Origin: Hathewaya massiliensis
GTDB lineage: Bacteria > Bacillota > Clostridia > Clostridiales > Clostridiaceae
DNA: 64,000 bases
Direction: 5' to 3'
Assembly: GCF_902143515.1 (NCBI RefSeq)
Contig: NZ_CABFVD010000009.1
Span: 3,205-67,204, forward strand
This document shows, in pieces, positions 8,900 to 17,744 of the stretch (positions within the stretch are counted from its first letter, which is position 1; every line of letters starts with the position of its first letter). Below the pieces are notes generated by a model. The model was not told the origin of the DNA, made no database searches, and was given only the letters and a program-made list of their open reading frames with translations. A program made the position numbers and the translations under genes.

Positions 8900-9835
8900 C
8901 TAATCTCTAAGCTTTCTACCGGTTAAGGTTAAAAATACTTTTTCAAGGTCTGGTTTTTCGCTCTTTATATATTTTATACTGTGACCTAAGTCTGAAATAT
9001 TAGATATAATTAGGTTTAAGTTTTTACTATTTTTCTTACTATATACGGCAATGGTTTCACCCTTAGTTTCCACCCTTAAAACGTCTTGAACCTTTTCTAT
9101 GGCTTCTTTATTTAAGTCCTCAGCATCACTTAACCTTAGTATTAAACATTCTTCATCCGTTATAATTTCTTTAAGTTCCTCTAAATTGCCTTCTGCAATT
9201 AATTTTCCCCTATCAATTATACCTATTCTCGTGCATATAGCCTCTACCTCTTCCATATAATGAGTTGTGTATATTAAGGTAGAACCATTTTTGTTTAATT
9301 CTCTTACGGAATTTAAAATATGATTTCTTGATTGTGGGTCTATGCCCACAGTAGGTTCATCCATTATAATAAGTTTTGGTTTATGAACAATAGCACAAGC
9401 TATATTAAGTCTCCTCTTCATTCCTCCAGAAAAGGTATTAGGAAAGTTTTTATATTTCCCTTCTAGTCCTACAAATTCTAATGCTTCCTTTGCATTGTTT
9501 TTAAGTTCTGTACCCTTTAATCCATACAGACTTCCGAAAAAAGTTACATTTTCATAAGCCGTTAAATCCTCATATATTGCTATATCTTGAGGTACTACCC
9601 CTATATTTTCTCTTATATAACTTACTTCTTTAGCTAAATTCCTATTGAAAATTTCAATTGTTCCACTGCTCTTTTTTAAAAGTGAACTTAAAATGTTTAT
9701 TAGTGTACTTTTCCCTGCTCCATTGGGACCTAGAAGTCCATATATTTCCCCTTCTTCAACTTGAAGACTTATATTGTCTAATGCTAAGTTATCTCCAAAG
9801 CTTTTACTTAAATTCTGAAGCCTAACTATATCCAT
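8900..9835 (-). CDS. ABC transporter ATPase, LnrL-like
   Basis: A 311-residue ATPase of the drug-export (DrrA/NatA) type. Walker A is GPNGAGKST, the signature is FSGGMKRRLN, Walker B is LIIMDEPTVGID, and the H-loop is IYTTHYMEEVE. An extra C-terminal domain of about 90 residues is usual for this subfamily. The ATG at 9835 is chosen because AAGGTGGTG precedes it; the frame opens 14 codons earlier without a site. It is the first gene of the three-gene transporter unit, downstream of the regulator terminator. Confidence 0.92.
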   Translation of the reverse strand: MDIVRLQNLSKSFGDNLALDNISLQVEEGEIYGLLGPNGAGKSTLINILSSLLKKSSGTIEIFNRNLAKEVSYIRENIGVVPQDIAIYEDLTAYENVTFFGSLYGLKGTELKNNAKEALEFVGLEGKYKNFPNTFSGGMKRRLNIACAIVHKPKLIIMDEPTVGIDPQSRNHILNSVRELNKNGSTLIYTTHYMEEVEAICTRIGIIDRGKLIAEGNLEELKEIITDEECLILRLSDAEDLNKEAIEKVQDVLRVETKGETIAVYSKKNSKNLNLIISNISDLGHSIKYIKSEKPDLEKVFLTLTGRKLRD

Positions 9836-9965
9836 ACTAAAACACACCACCTTCTTCGAATTTATTATACTCCACATTCTCCCTACTAACTATATTCATA
9901 CTAAAAACATCCCACCCTTAATTTCTATTTTAAAAGACTTAGTTTATAATTTTATTATATAAAAA

Positions 9966-9998
9966 AAGTGACTTTTTATTTAGTATAAAAAGTCACTT
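9966..9998 (-). terminator. Intrinsic terminator between regulator and ABC genes
   Basis: A perfect 13-bp stem (AAGTGACTTTTTA with TAAAAAGTCACTT) is followed by a T-run on the minus strand, just after the response-regulator stop. The kinase-regulator pair and the ABC genes thus appear to be separate transcripts, with the ABC promoter somewhere in 9836-9960. Confidence 0.85.
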
Positions 9999-10009
9999 AA
10001 TCTATATGA

Positions 10010-10660
10010 CTAAAGTAATATTTCTCCTTTTAAGTAGGATATAGCTATTTGAGTTCTGTGTTCTAAGGAGGTTTTATTAAGTATAGAAGATATATAATTC
10101 TTAACTGTACCTTCAGAAATATAGAGGGTTTTGCTTATCTCTCTATTAGATAGTCCTTTTGATATAAGCTTTATAATATCACTTTCCCTCTCTGTAAAAC
10201 TTTCTTTTCCATAAAGAGCCTCTTCATTCTCCTTAGAAATATAGGTTTTTTCTTTAAGTTCCTCTTTAATTATGTTCATTATATCTTTTTCAACTATAAA
10301 TTTACCACTATGAACCCTTTTTATAGTTTCTTTTATCTCTTCTGGGGAATTATTTTTTAATATATATCCACTAGCTCCGTTTAATATAGCATTTCTTATA
10401 TATTCTTCTTCTTCAAAGGTGGTTAGAATAAGAACCTTGGTTTTTGTATTTTTGCAAATTTCAAAGGTAGCTTCAACTCCATCTACTTTTGGCATCCTAA
10501 TATCTATTAAGGCTACGTCTATGTTTTCCCTTTTACATATATCTATTGCCTCAATTCCATTACATGCTGTAAAAACCTTTTTAAAATCTGGTTCTATATT
10601 AAGAATTATCTTAAGTCCCTCTGTAATTAGAGCATCGTCATCTGCTATTAAAATATTCAT
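10010..10660 (-). CDS. NarL/LuxR-type response regulator, LnrK-like
   Basis: A 216-residue regulator with a receiver domain (acidic pocket D7-D9, phospho-acceptor Asp53 in LIDIRMPKVDG) and a C-terminal LuxR-type HTH. The HTH reads FTERESDIIKLISKGLSNRE then ISKTLYISEGTVKNYISSIL. It follows its kinase by 36 bp. By analogy with LnrK of Bacillus it would activate the adjacent ABC genes; the operator site is not identified here. Confidence 0.92.
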   Translation of the reverse strand: MNILIADDDALITEGLKIILNIEPDFKKVFTACNGIEAIDICKRENIDVALIDIRMPKVDGVEATFEICKNTKTKVLILTTFEEEEYIRNAILNGASGYILKNNSPEEIKETIKRVHSGKFIVEKDIMNIIKEELKEKTYISKENEEALYGKESFTERESDIIKLISKGLSNREISKTLYISEGTVKNYISSILNKTSLEHRTQIAISYLKGEILL

Positions 10661-10696
10661 AGTCGCAATCCCCTCCCTATTTTAACCCTATATATG

Positions 10697-11800
10697 TCAC
10701 TGTTCTATAGGAATTAGCATTACTACAGAAAAGCCTTGATCCCCATAAAATAAGGCTTGCCCCTTTAAATCTACTGCCCTTTCTTCTATGCCTAAAAGTC
10801 CCATGCCCTTTTTAATTTCCTTGCTTCCTATACCATTATCCTTTATATTTAACCTTATAATTTTATTTAGTACAGATATTTCTATATTTATTCTGCTGCA
10901 TTTTGAATATTTTATAGAATTTGTTATGCTCTCCTTTACTGTAGGTATAATATTACTCCATTGAATATAATTAATTTTTTCTAAATCTCCGTAAGAACTT
11001 AATGAAATATTAACCTTATTTTTTAGTTCTGCTTCTTTTATTATTAATTTTAAATTATTAATTCCTATTTCTTCTCTCTTAGGTTTTACAAGTTTTAAAG
11101 TTTCCCGTATTTTTTCCATACCCTCTTTTAAAACTTCTATTACTTTTTCATTAATTCCTTTAGCCTTTTCTATTTCCTCTATATTTAATAAAACCCTTTG
11201 AGCTTCAAGTTGCATTATAGATCCTGCAAGAGTATGTCCAATATTATCATGAATGGATTGAGAAATTTTGTTTCTTTCATTTAATATATTTAAGTATTCC
11301 ATATGATCTATATATTCTTCTTTTTTTCTAAGCTTTTCATTTAGATTATGATTTCTTTGTCTTAAATCCTCTTTATCAAGAATTAATCTCTCTATGTTCT
11401 CTTTTCTTTTAAAGTAAAAAGAGTTCAAAATCATACTTATAAAAAATATTAAAAGGAAATCTTCCCTAAGCTCTGTGTACTCTATATAAATAAAAAGAAT
11501 TAATGAGAGGGTTATAATAAATTTATGGTTATAAAATTCTAAAATTAGGAAAAGTGTAGATGGGAGAAACAGAAAAAATATACTATTTTTAAATCCTAAT
11601 ATTAAAACATAAATTAAGGTTATTAAAATTAGGATTTTTTTATTGATCCCTTTATTATTCACATAGTAAAGAAGTTTTAAAATCACATATAAAATTAATG
11701 CACATAAGAATAAAGTGGAATTATAAGTTCCACTTTTAAATTTAACAAATATAGCATATAAGGTTATTATAAAATCCACTAATACTATTTCTAAATTCAT
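10697..11800 (-). CDS. Sensor histidine kinase (HisKA_3), LnrJ-like
   Basis: A 367-residue membrane kinase. Several closely packed TM helices cover residues about 5-130, then a coiled coil (about 135-175) and a HisKA_3 dimerisation domain with His184 (SQSIHDNIGHTLAGS). A HATPase domain follows, with NSIKYSKCSRINI as N-box, DNGIGSKEI as G1 and GMGLLGIEERA as G2. There is almost no extracytoplasmic loop, which suggests sensing inside the membrane, as in kinases that respond to membrane-active antibiotics. Confidence 0.9.
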   Translation of the reverse strand: MNLEIVLVDFIITLYAIFVKFKSGTYNSTLFLCALILYVILKLLYYVNNKGINKKILILITLIYVLILGFKNSIFFLFLPSTLFLILEFYNHKFIITLSLILFIYIEYTELREDFLLIFFISMILNSFYFKRKENIERLILDKEDLRQRNHNLNEKLRKKEEYIDHMEYLNILNERNKISQSIHDNIGHTLAGSIMQLEAQRVLLNIEEIEKAKGINEKVIEVLKEGMEKIRETLKLVKPKREEIGINNLKLIIKEAELKNKVNISLSSYGDLEKINYIQWSNIIPTVKESITNSIKYSKCSRINIEISVLNKIIRLNIKDNGIGSKEIKKGMGLLGIEERAVDLKGQALFYGDQGFSVVMLIPIEQ

Positions 11801-11829
11801 TTTAACATTCCTTGTGTTTTTACTTTATT

Positions 11830-12489
11830 TTAAAATCCTCTAATTTTAAATAGTGAAATAATTAAATCTGAAACATAAGCACTTGGTATATGAACTAAAT
11901 AAGTAAATATTGAGGCTCCTCCTGGTAAAATTGGAAGAGTACAAATTATAAATATTATAAGACCGTATCCTTCTATTCCTCTTGGCAATTTTGCTGTAAA
12001 GGATGGGAATAAGTCATCTAATATATGGAAGCCATCAAAACCTGGTATTGGGATTAAATTTAAAAAGCATAAAAGTACATTTATACTTAATCCTAAATAA
12101 AGAATTACTATAAACATTCCATATATATCTCCGCTAATATTTACAAAGTTAGTTAATATAGATAATATTATGGCACATCCTAAAGCTCCTACTAGATTTC
12201 CTAGTGGACCTGCTAAGGATACTTTTAAGTCATCTTTTCTATAATTTTTATATGCTGTAGGGTTAGTTTGTACTGGCTTTGCCCACCCAAATCCAACCAA
12301 AAGAATCAATAAAAATCCTAGTGGATCTGTGTGTGCAAAGGGGTTTAGAGTAAGTCTCCCTTGGTATTTTGGAGTGTCATCCCCTAACTTATATGCAGTT
12401 ATAGCATGGGCAAATTCATGTACGGTAAAAGCAAGTAAGATACCTGGTATAGATAATATCTTAGGTAATAAGCTAGCTAAATTAAACAA
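11830..12489 (-). CDS. Site-2 protease family metalloprotease (M50, YwhC-like)
   Basis: A 219-residue polytopic membrane protease. HEFAH at 24-28 supplies two zinc ligands and the catalytic Glu25, and FDG near Asp152 (NLIPIPGFDGFHIL) supplies the third ligand. GRLTLNPFAHTDPLG and AGPLGNL are further S2P hallmarks. It has about five hydrophobic segments and no PDZ domain, as expected for the short bacterial group. Substrate unknown. It stands 22 bp after the membrane-anchored protein gene upstream. Confidence 0.88.
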   Translation of the reverse strand: MFNLASLLPKILSIPGILLAFTVHEFAHAITAYKLGDDTPKYQGRLTLNPFAHTDPLGFLLILLVGFGWAKPVQTNPTAYKNYRKDDLKVSLAGPLGNLVGALGCAIILSILTNFVNISGDIYGMFIVILYLGLSINVLLCFLNLIPIPGFDGFHILDDLFPSFTAKLPRGIEGYGLIIFIICTLPILPGGASIFTYLVHIPSAYVSDLIISLFKIRGF

Positions 12490-12511
12490 TAGTATTCCTC
12501 CTTAAAACTCT

Positions 12512-13576
12512 TTAATAGTGTCCATATTGTCCTAAAAATTCATTTTTAATAGCATTTCCTTTTTTATATAAATATCCTTGATTATAAAAAGTTATGAAAT
12601 CTCCTTCCATATAGGTTATAGATTCTGTACGACCATTGGTTAGGGTTATAGAATTTTGGAATTTATCTATAATATATACCCCTCCATGACTGCTAACCTT
12701 TATATTTTGTTCTTCTACAGAGTTCTTTAAATCTATAGTTGACCAACCTTCTATATTGTCATCTCCCTGTGAATAATAGATTTTATAAACCTTACCATTT
12801 TTAATTCCACCCACATAGACAACTCCCTCTTCATTACATCCAAGAAGGACTAATTGGTCTTCACCTTTTATTTTTATTTCTTTTCCTGAATTAGCTGGAA
12901 AATCTAAGTAGTATATTTTATTATAAACTCTATCTTCGTATAAAAGCCTATCTTTACTTGGGATTAAACTAATCTTATCTATGAAATATTGCTTTGTATC
13001 TAAGGCATATATGTTTTCAGATATATCTATTCTATAAATACTACTTCTATCACCTTTATGTACAATATTTATATATATTATACCAGTTAGCAGAGATACT
13101 TGCACATCATTTACATATGCAGGATTTTCTTCATAAGAAATATCCTTTACTCTTATTTTTTCTTTATTTACTGCATCATAATAGTTTATGGTAAATACTG
13201 CTTCTTTATCTTTAACGGTCTTTTCAATAATTATCATTCTGTCCCTTGCCGGAACCCAATTACAATAAGCAAGTTCAACTCCCTTATTAAAAGGCAATTC
13301 TACTTTTTCATTATTATCCATATTTTGAATTTTAAGTATATTGTTTTCAGTATAACTTATATATTTGCCATTGTATGAGGTGTTTATATTCTTCCAGTTA
13401 CCGTTTATAGGAACATTAATACTTCTAATCTTATTATCTTCTACAATAGCAAGGTCTTTTCTATATATTCTTATGTTTTCTTTCTTCATTATATATCTAT
13501 CTGCTAAATAATATATAGGAAGCTGAATTACTAAGGCTAAAAATATCCAAACCATTATTTTTTTTGCTATTTTCAT
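12512..13576 (-). CDS. Membrane-anchored protein of unknown function, propeller-like repeats
   Basis: A 354-residue protein with a single N-terminal TM (about 8-26, AKKIMVWIFLALVIQLPIYY) and a long extracytoplasmic domain. The domain shows repeated beta-strand phrases such as KYISYTENNILKIQNMDN and RLLYEDRVYNKIYYLDFPA, suggesting a beta-propeller-like sensor or scaffold. No catalytic motif is visible. It lies 17 bp downstream of the phosphodiester-glycosidase-domain gene and is probably co-transcribed with it, which points to a cell-envelope role. Confidence 0.7.
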   Translation of the reverse strand: MKIAKKIMVWIFLALVIQLPIYYLADRYIMKKENIRIYRKDLAIVEDNKIRSINVPINGNWKNINTSYNGKYISYTENNILKIQNMDNNEKVELPFNKGVELAYCNWVPARDRMIIIEKTVKDKEAVFTINYYDAVNKEKIRVKDISYEENPAYVNDVQVSLLTGIIYINIVHKGDRSSIYRIDISENIYALDTKQYFIDKISLIPSKDRLLYEDRVYNKIYYLDFPANSGKEIKIKGEDQLVLLGCNEEGVVYVGGIKNGKVYKIYYSQGDDNIEGWSTIDLKNSVEEQNIKVSSHGGVYIIDKFQNSITLTNGRTESITYMEGDFITFYNQGYLYKKGNAIKNEFLGQYGHY

Positions 13577-13593
13577 CTTATCACCTTATTTTT

Positions 13594-14598
13594 TTATTTT
13601 TTCTTCTCCACGTATAATATAGAGGGTACTGCCCTTTCCCCTAAAATATTATATGGTTTATTTATAACTTGCCCTTTGTAATACATTGTAGTTGAATATC
13701 CCCCATCAAGATTTGTAGCATTAACCACTCCTAGTTTTAACATAATATCTTGAACATCTTCTAGAGTAGCTCCAACACTATCTAACTTTCTTCCCTCTAA
13801 AACTAGCATAACCATAGAGCCATCCTTTTTTTGACCTACAGCACTTCTAGGGGCTATTCCCCAACCTCCATGATCACCTAAGGCTGTTTTCTTACCATTT
13901 ATAATAAGAGCTGGTCCAAAACATATGGCTTCCTTTACATTCTTTTTCACTAACTCATTATAACTGTAATATCCAACTAAAAGTTCTCCTTTATCTGTGA
14001 AGGCAGTTACATCTTGTTTATAATCTAAGTCTCTAGTATCACTAAATATAAGTTCTCCTTTTGAAACTATCATTCCCTTTGGAGCTCCTCCTGCACCAGT
14101 CCAAACTACCTCTGTGGTATCCTTAGTAAAAAAGCCTCCACCATTAATAGCCGCTTCTGCATCATTTAATTTTGCAATTTCACTAGTGCTTTGTCCTTCT
14201 TTTTTTAATTTGTCTGTATATCCAACTTTTACCCTAGTTGGATCATCAACTACCATAGCTAGACCTTGAAACTTTCTTGCCTTAACTTCAAATAAATCAA
14301 TTGTATTGCTCTTATTCTTTTTTATCTTAACTATATTTTTATCATTATTTATATAAGAATTTTTAGCATCACCTGAAGACATCATCTTTGCAATACTCTT
14401 ATCTGACATATACATTTTAGTAAGCCAAGTAAAACTAGATGATGTATATGCACTTTGAGCTACTATACTCTTTAAATTAGCAAAGGGTCCACAAAATATT
14501 AAAGTAGGTCCTGTAAATAATATAAATATAATTTGAAAAAATATAAATATAGATGCTTTGCTAATTATCCTCATTTTTTTATGTTTTTTCTTTTCCAA
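13594..14598 (-). CDS. Phosphodiester glycosidase-domain (NAGPA/DUF2233) envelope protein
   Basis: An exported or membrane-anchored protein of about 334 residues with one N-terminal hydrophobic segment (ISKASIFIFFQIIFILFTGP). The C-terminal domain has the family motifs NGGFF and NLDGGYSTTMYY, typical of enzymes that remove GlcNAc or related sugars from phosphodiester-linked glycans. I prefer a TTG start at 14598, since GAGGGTGG stands 5 bases before it; a GTG at 14613 overlaps that site. Likely acts on wall glycopolymers or exopolysaccharide. Confidence 0.82.
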   Translation of the reverse strand: MEKKKHKKMRIISKASIFIFFQIIFILFTGPTLIFCGPFANLKSIVAQSAYTSSSFTWLTKMYMSDKSIAKMMSSGDAKNSYINNDKNIVKIKKNKSNTIDLFEVKARKFQGLAMVVDDPTRVKVGYTDKLKKEGQSTSEIAKLNDAEAAINGGGFFTKDTTEVVWTGAGGAPKGMIVSKGELIFSDTRDLDYKQDVTAFTDKGELLVGYYSYNELVKKNVKEAICFGPALIINGKKTALGDHGGWGIAPRSAVGQKKDGSMVMLVLEGRKLDSVGATLEDVQDIMLKLGVVNATNLDGGYSTTMYYKGQVINKPYNILGERAVPSILYVEKKK

Positions 14599-14740
14599 GT
14601 GTACCACCCTCACTTAGTTATTTTTGTAATTTTTACCTATGTAATATTAGAATACAACAGAAAAGATTATACCACAAGTTTAAGATTTATTTTATAACTT
14701 ATTTTAGTTTTAAAAGTTTTTTAATAATAATGTAAGAATA

Positions 14741-14777
14741 AATATAGAAATGAGTATTAGAGCCCATAGTCAGGGGA
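14741..14777 (-). repeat. Dispersed intergenic repeat, copy E (partial)
   Basis: Contains GAGTATTAGAGCCCATAGTC, the right half of the family (GAGTATTAGAGC-N-TAGTC). It lies in the 326-bp divergent gap between the NAGPA-type gene and the CarD-type gene. Here it cannot be a terminator for either gene. Confidence 0.6.
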
Positions 14778-14939
14778 TAAAAACTATATTAAATTAGCAT
14801 TAATACACTATTTAATATAGTTTAAAAAGCATATTAAAAAATATTGACATGCTTGTATTATTTATGTTAAAATTATAGATTTGATTATACTGAGATAATA
14901 TGTTATAATAGATATAAATCATCTATGGAGGTGAAGATA

Positions 14940-15422
14940 TTGTTTAAAATTGGCGATAGAGTTGTTTATCCAATGCAAGGCGCAGGTATAATTAAAAGTA
15001 TTGAGGATAAAGAATTTTTAGGGCAGACTCAAAAATATTATATTATAAAAATGTTATCTAATAATATGGACATAATGATACCCTTAGAGAAGATATCAGA
15101 TTCAAATTTACGTCCTGTTAGTGATATATCCACATTAGATAAAATATTATCTGATTTTAGTACTGAAGAGTCAACGGAGGAAAATGAGCTTTCTTCCAAG
15201 CAAAGATATAATATAAATAAAGAAAAAATTAAGTCTGGTTCTTTAAGTGATTGTGCAGAGGTTATTCATGATTTAGTCCTAATTAGTAAAGATAAGACTT
15301 TAAATTCAAGTGAAAAACAAATGCTTAACTGTGCTAAGAAATTTTTAATTGATGAAATAATCTTAGTTAAAAAAATTTCTGAGAGAGAAGCTGATAATCT
15401 CTTAAGTAAATTAATTAGTTAA
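14940..15422 (+). CDS. CarD/CdnL-type transcriptional regulator
   Basis: A protein of about 160 residues. The N-terminal 60 residues (FKIGDRVVYPMQGAGIIKSI..KYYIIKMLSNNMDIMIPLEK) are the Tudor-like RNA-polymerase-interacting domain of the CarD/CdnL/TRCF family. The C-terminal part is helical (residues about 85-160, DCAEVIHDLVLISK). CarD proteins bind RNAP beta and help open promoter complexes. The start is a TTG at 14940 with GGAGGTGAAGATA in front; the upstream ATG at 14925 overlaps that ribosome site. Confidence 0.85.
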   Translation: MFKIGDRVVYPMQGAGIIKSIEDKEFLGQTQKYYIIKMLSNNMDIMIPLEKISDSNLRPVSDISTLDKILSDFSTEESTEENELSSKQRYNINKEKIKSGSLSDCAEVIHDLVLISKDKTLNSSEKQMLNCAKKFLIDEIILVKKISEREADNLLSKLIS

Positions 15423-15720
15423 TTCACATATTATAGCTGGTACAAACATACCAAGTAATCTATTCAAACTTCTTACCTTACTTCTACAACTTAATGAAAT
15501 AGTTTACATATAAAAATATAGAATACTTAACTTATATTCAAATGGGATTGCCAAGTTTTGTGAGACTTAAAATATCTAGGTGAAACTTAGAAATTCTAAC
15601 TAAGATTTTACCAAGTCTTATAAAATAGGCGATTCTTTTTTTATATATTGAATTTTAAAAAGAAATGTTGTAAAATAATTGAATCTCATATAATAATTTA
15701 AATTTAATTGTTAATTTTTT
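15423..15720. other. Non-coding gap between CarD-type gene and perR
   Basis: No convincing ORF or RNA gene. Fragments AAACTTAG / CTAAGATTTTACCAAGTCTTA and a T-run near 15635 could be remains of a terminator for the CarD-type gene, but no clean hairpin is present. Only the perR promoter downstream is recognisable. Confidence 0.5.
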
Positions 15721-15762
15721 TTGACAATAAATAATTTTTATCATATACTATAATTAATTATA
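15721..15762 (+). promoter_or_regulatory. perR promoter with PerR-box-like palindrome
   Basis: TTGACA at 15721-15726, a 17-bp spacer and TATACT at 15744-15749 form a strong sigma-A promoter. An exact palindrome TATAATTAATTATA (15749-15762) overlaps the expected start site and resembles the PerR box TTATAATnATTATAA, suggesting autoregulation. Confidence 0.65.
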
Positions 15763-15792
15763 TAATAATCTATTATAGTAAGGATGATGAAA

Positions 15793-16221
15793 ATGAACAA
15801 TATAGCAACGATTTTTAAAGAAAAAAATTTAAAACTTACTCCTCAAAGAATCGCTGTTTATAAATATCTAAAATCTACTACAGAACACCCTTCTGCCGAA
15901 ACCATATATAAAGCCCTACAAGAAGACTATCCAACTATGAGTTTAGCCACTGTATATAAGGCATTAAAAACTCTTGTAGAAGTTAACTTAATAAAGGAAT
16001 TAAATGTAGGCGAAGGTAACTTTAGATATGATGGTAGCATGAAGGAACATCCTCATATACAGTGTGTGAATTGTGGTAGAGTAGATGATATCGAAGGTAT
16101 TACTTTTTCTACTTTGAATGAAGAAATAGCACCTTATACAGATTATAATGTTTTATCTAACAAATTATATTTTTATGGTGTATGTAAACATTGTTTAAGT
16201 ATTAAGGATTCTGAGCTTTAA
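15793..16221 (+). CDS. perR: PerR-type peroxide-responsive repressor (Fur family)
   Basis: A 142-residue Fur-family protein. The N-terminal winged helix (LKLTPQRIAVYKYLKSTTEH then PSAETIYKALQ..TMSLATVYKALKTL) precedes a dimerisation domain. CVNCG and CKHC form the structural zinc site, and HPHIQ with D/H residues forms the regulatory metal site. The start at 15793 has AAGGATG at proper spacing; ATGs at 15784 and 15787 are too close to it. The wording of the N-terminus and a PerR-like box in its own promoter favour PerR over Fur or Zur, though Fur is not excluded. Confidence 0.85.
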   Translation: MNNIATIFKEKNLKLTPQRIAVYKYLKSTTEHPSAETIYKALQEDYPTMSLATVYKALKTLVEVNLIKELNVGEGNFRYDGSMKEHPHIQCVNCGRVDDIEGITFSTLNEEIAPYTDYNVLSNKLYFYGVCKHCLSIKDSEL

Positions 16222-16267
16222 TGCAAAAATGTTGTTTCATAATGTATATTAGACCTAAGCAACACAA

Positions 16268-16314
16268 AAGCCGTGGATAAACGAGATATAAAATTCCCTT
16301 TTATCCATGGCTTT
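16268..16314 (+). terminator. Intrinsic terminator, perR
   Basis: AAGCCGTGGATAAA pairs with TTTATCCATGGCTT (one mismatch) across about 19 bases, followed by TTATTTATT. It lies downstream of perR and may also serve the convergent lipoprotein gene. Confidence 0.75.
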
Positions 16315-16326
16315 ATTTATTCCATG

Positions 16327-16405
16327 ATTATCCGCCCTAATACTTCCATGGCACTCTGTAAAAGTGATTCCTACAAAATCTAACATTGGAGACCTCTGTT
16401 TTTCT
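16327..16405 (+). repeat. Dispersed intergenic repeat, copy G (diverged)
   Basis: ATCCGCCCTAATACTTCCAT matches the first arm of the family (ATCCGCTCTAAT..CCAT), and the end GAGACCTCTGTTT matches GAGAACTCTGTTT of copy F. The middle is poorly conserved. It is located between convergent genes. Confidence 0.45.
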
Positions 16406-16425
16406 TTAAAGTGAGAGAAAAGAGC

Positions 16426-17652
16426 TTATTTTTTTATTTCTTCTTTTAAGTAATTTTCTTTATAATTTCCCTTTAATATATCTCTTATGGAATTTTCTAT
16501 AGCTTTTCCAATATCTTTTGGCAAGTTGTCTTTGTATATAATATTAGAAGAATTACTTTCAAACAAATTTTCTACCATTTCTCCCTTTAAACCTGAATAG
16601 CTTTTATTACTTTCTTTATTTCCTGTTATATATCCTAAATCTTTTAATTTATTTTGAAAATCCTCACTAACTACAAACTTTAAAAAATCTTCTTTTCTTT
16701 CTTTATTTATTCCATTTACTGTTGAAGAAATTAAAGTATTGCTATAAACTGGTCTTATGATTTTTTTATCACCTATTTGCCCCATACTTTTTATTATATC
16801 TACTTTGCCCCTATTTACTTTATCAGCAAAAAACGAGGTGGTTATCATAATCGGATGATCTCCCTTTAAGAAATAATCTATTTCCTTTTCATCTATCTTT
16901 TTAAAGATTTCTTCTTTCATATATCCTTCTTTTTTATACTTTTCGATTTCTTTTAATGTATCTTCCAAGCCTTTATAGTTCACATATTCTTCCTTTTTAT
17001 CTGTATAATTTCTAACTAAATCCTCTCCGCTTATGCTTTCATCTAAGAATATAGAAAATAAAATCTCATATATACTAAGATCCTCATTTAAAATATATGG
17101 AACTTCTATGTTTTTATCGCTACATAGCTTTAAAAGCTTAATATAATCCATGAAATCCTTTGGTTCTTGTACTCCCAGCTTAGTTAGAGCTTCTTTATTG
17201 TATACGAACTCTACAGTATATGGAATAATTTCTACAGCATAATATTTATCTAATATTCTTCCATAACTATTATATACCTCATAAAATTTTTTATTTAACT
17301 CTTCACTATTATACAATTCTTGAATTTCTCCTAAGAATCCTTTTTTGTTTAGTGAAATAGCTGTATCTCTATTACCAATTATTATATCTATGTTTTTTCC
17401 ACTTTCAAACTCCTTTAAAACTCCATCTTTCTCTTCCATACCGTTTACAACTTTTACTTTTATATTTTTATTCTTTTCCTCATACTCTTTTACTAATAAA
17501 TCTACTAATTTTAAAGAGTATTTATCTTTAAGATCTACATATATGTCTAAGTTTAAAGCTTCTTTTTTCTTATCCTCTTTTTTACATGAAACTAATGTAA
17601 ATGAAATAGTGATTAATAATATTGTAATAAAAATCCTATTTATCTTCTTCAA
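16426..17652 (-). CDS. Extracellular solute-binding lipoprotein (family 1, sugar-type)
   Basis: A 408-residue lipoprotein. The signal peptide (residues 1-22) ends in the lipobox LVSC with Cys23, then a charged linker KKEDKKKEA. The mature part has the family-1 SBP layout: LLVKEYEEKNKNIKVKVVNG early, FESGKNIDIIIGNRDT, YAVEIIPYTVEFVYNKEALT for the open-close hinge, and EDFLKFVVSEDFQNKL near the C-terminus. Such proteins deliver sugars to ABC permeases. No permease or ATPase gene adjoins it, so it is an orphan in this window. Confidence 0.83.
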   Translation of the reverse strand: MKKINRIFITILLITISFTLVSCKKEDKKKEALNLDIYVDLKDKYSLKLVDLLVKEYEEKNKNIKVKVVNGMEEKDGVLKEFESGKNIDIIIGNRDTAISLNKKGFLGEIQELYNSEELNKKFYEVYNSYGRILDKYYAVEIIPYTVEFVYNKEALTKLGVQEPKDFMDYIKLLKLCSDKNIEVPYILNEDLSIYEILFSIFLDESISGEDLVRNYTDKKEEYVNYKGLEDTLKEIEKYKKEGYMKEEIFKKIDEKEIDYFLKGDHPIMITTSFFADKVNRGKVDIIKSMGQIGDKKIIRPVYSNTLISSTVNGINKERKEDFLKFVVSEDFQNKLKDLGYITGNKESNKSYSGLKGEMVENLFESNSSNIIYKDNLPKDIGKAIENSIRDILKGNYKENYLKEEIKK

Positions 17653-17744
17653 CTTATCACCACCTTAAAATATTGCTTAGTTTTATTGTACCTCTATTAA
17701 TTAAATATATAGGTCATACATATAATTAATTGGAGGTGATTTAC

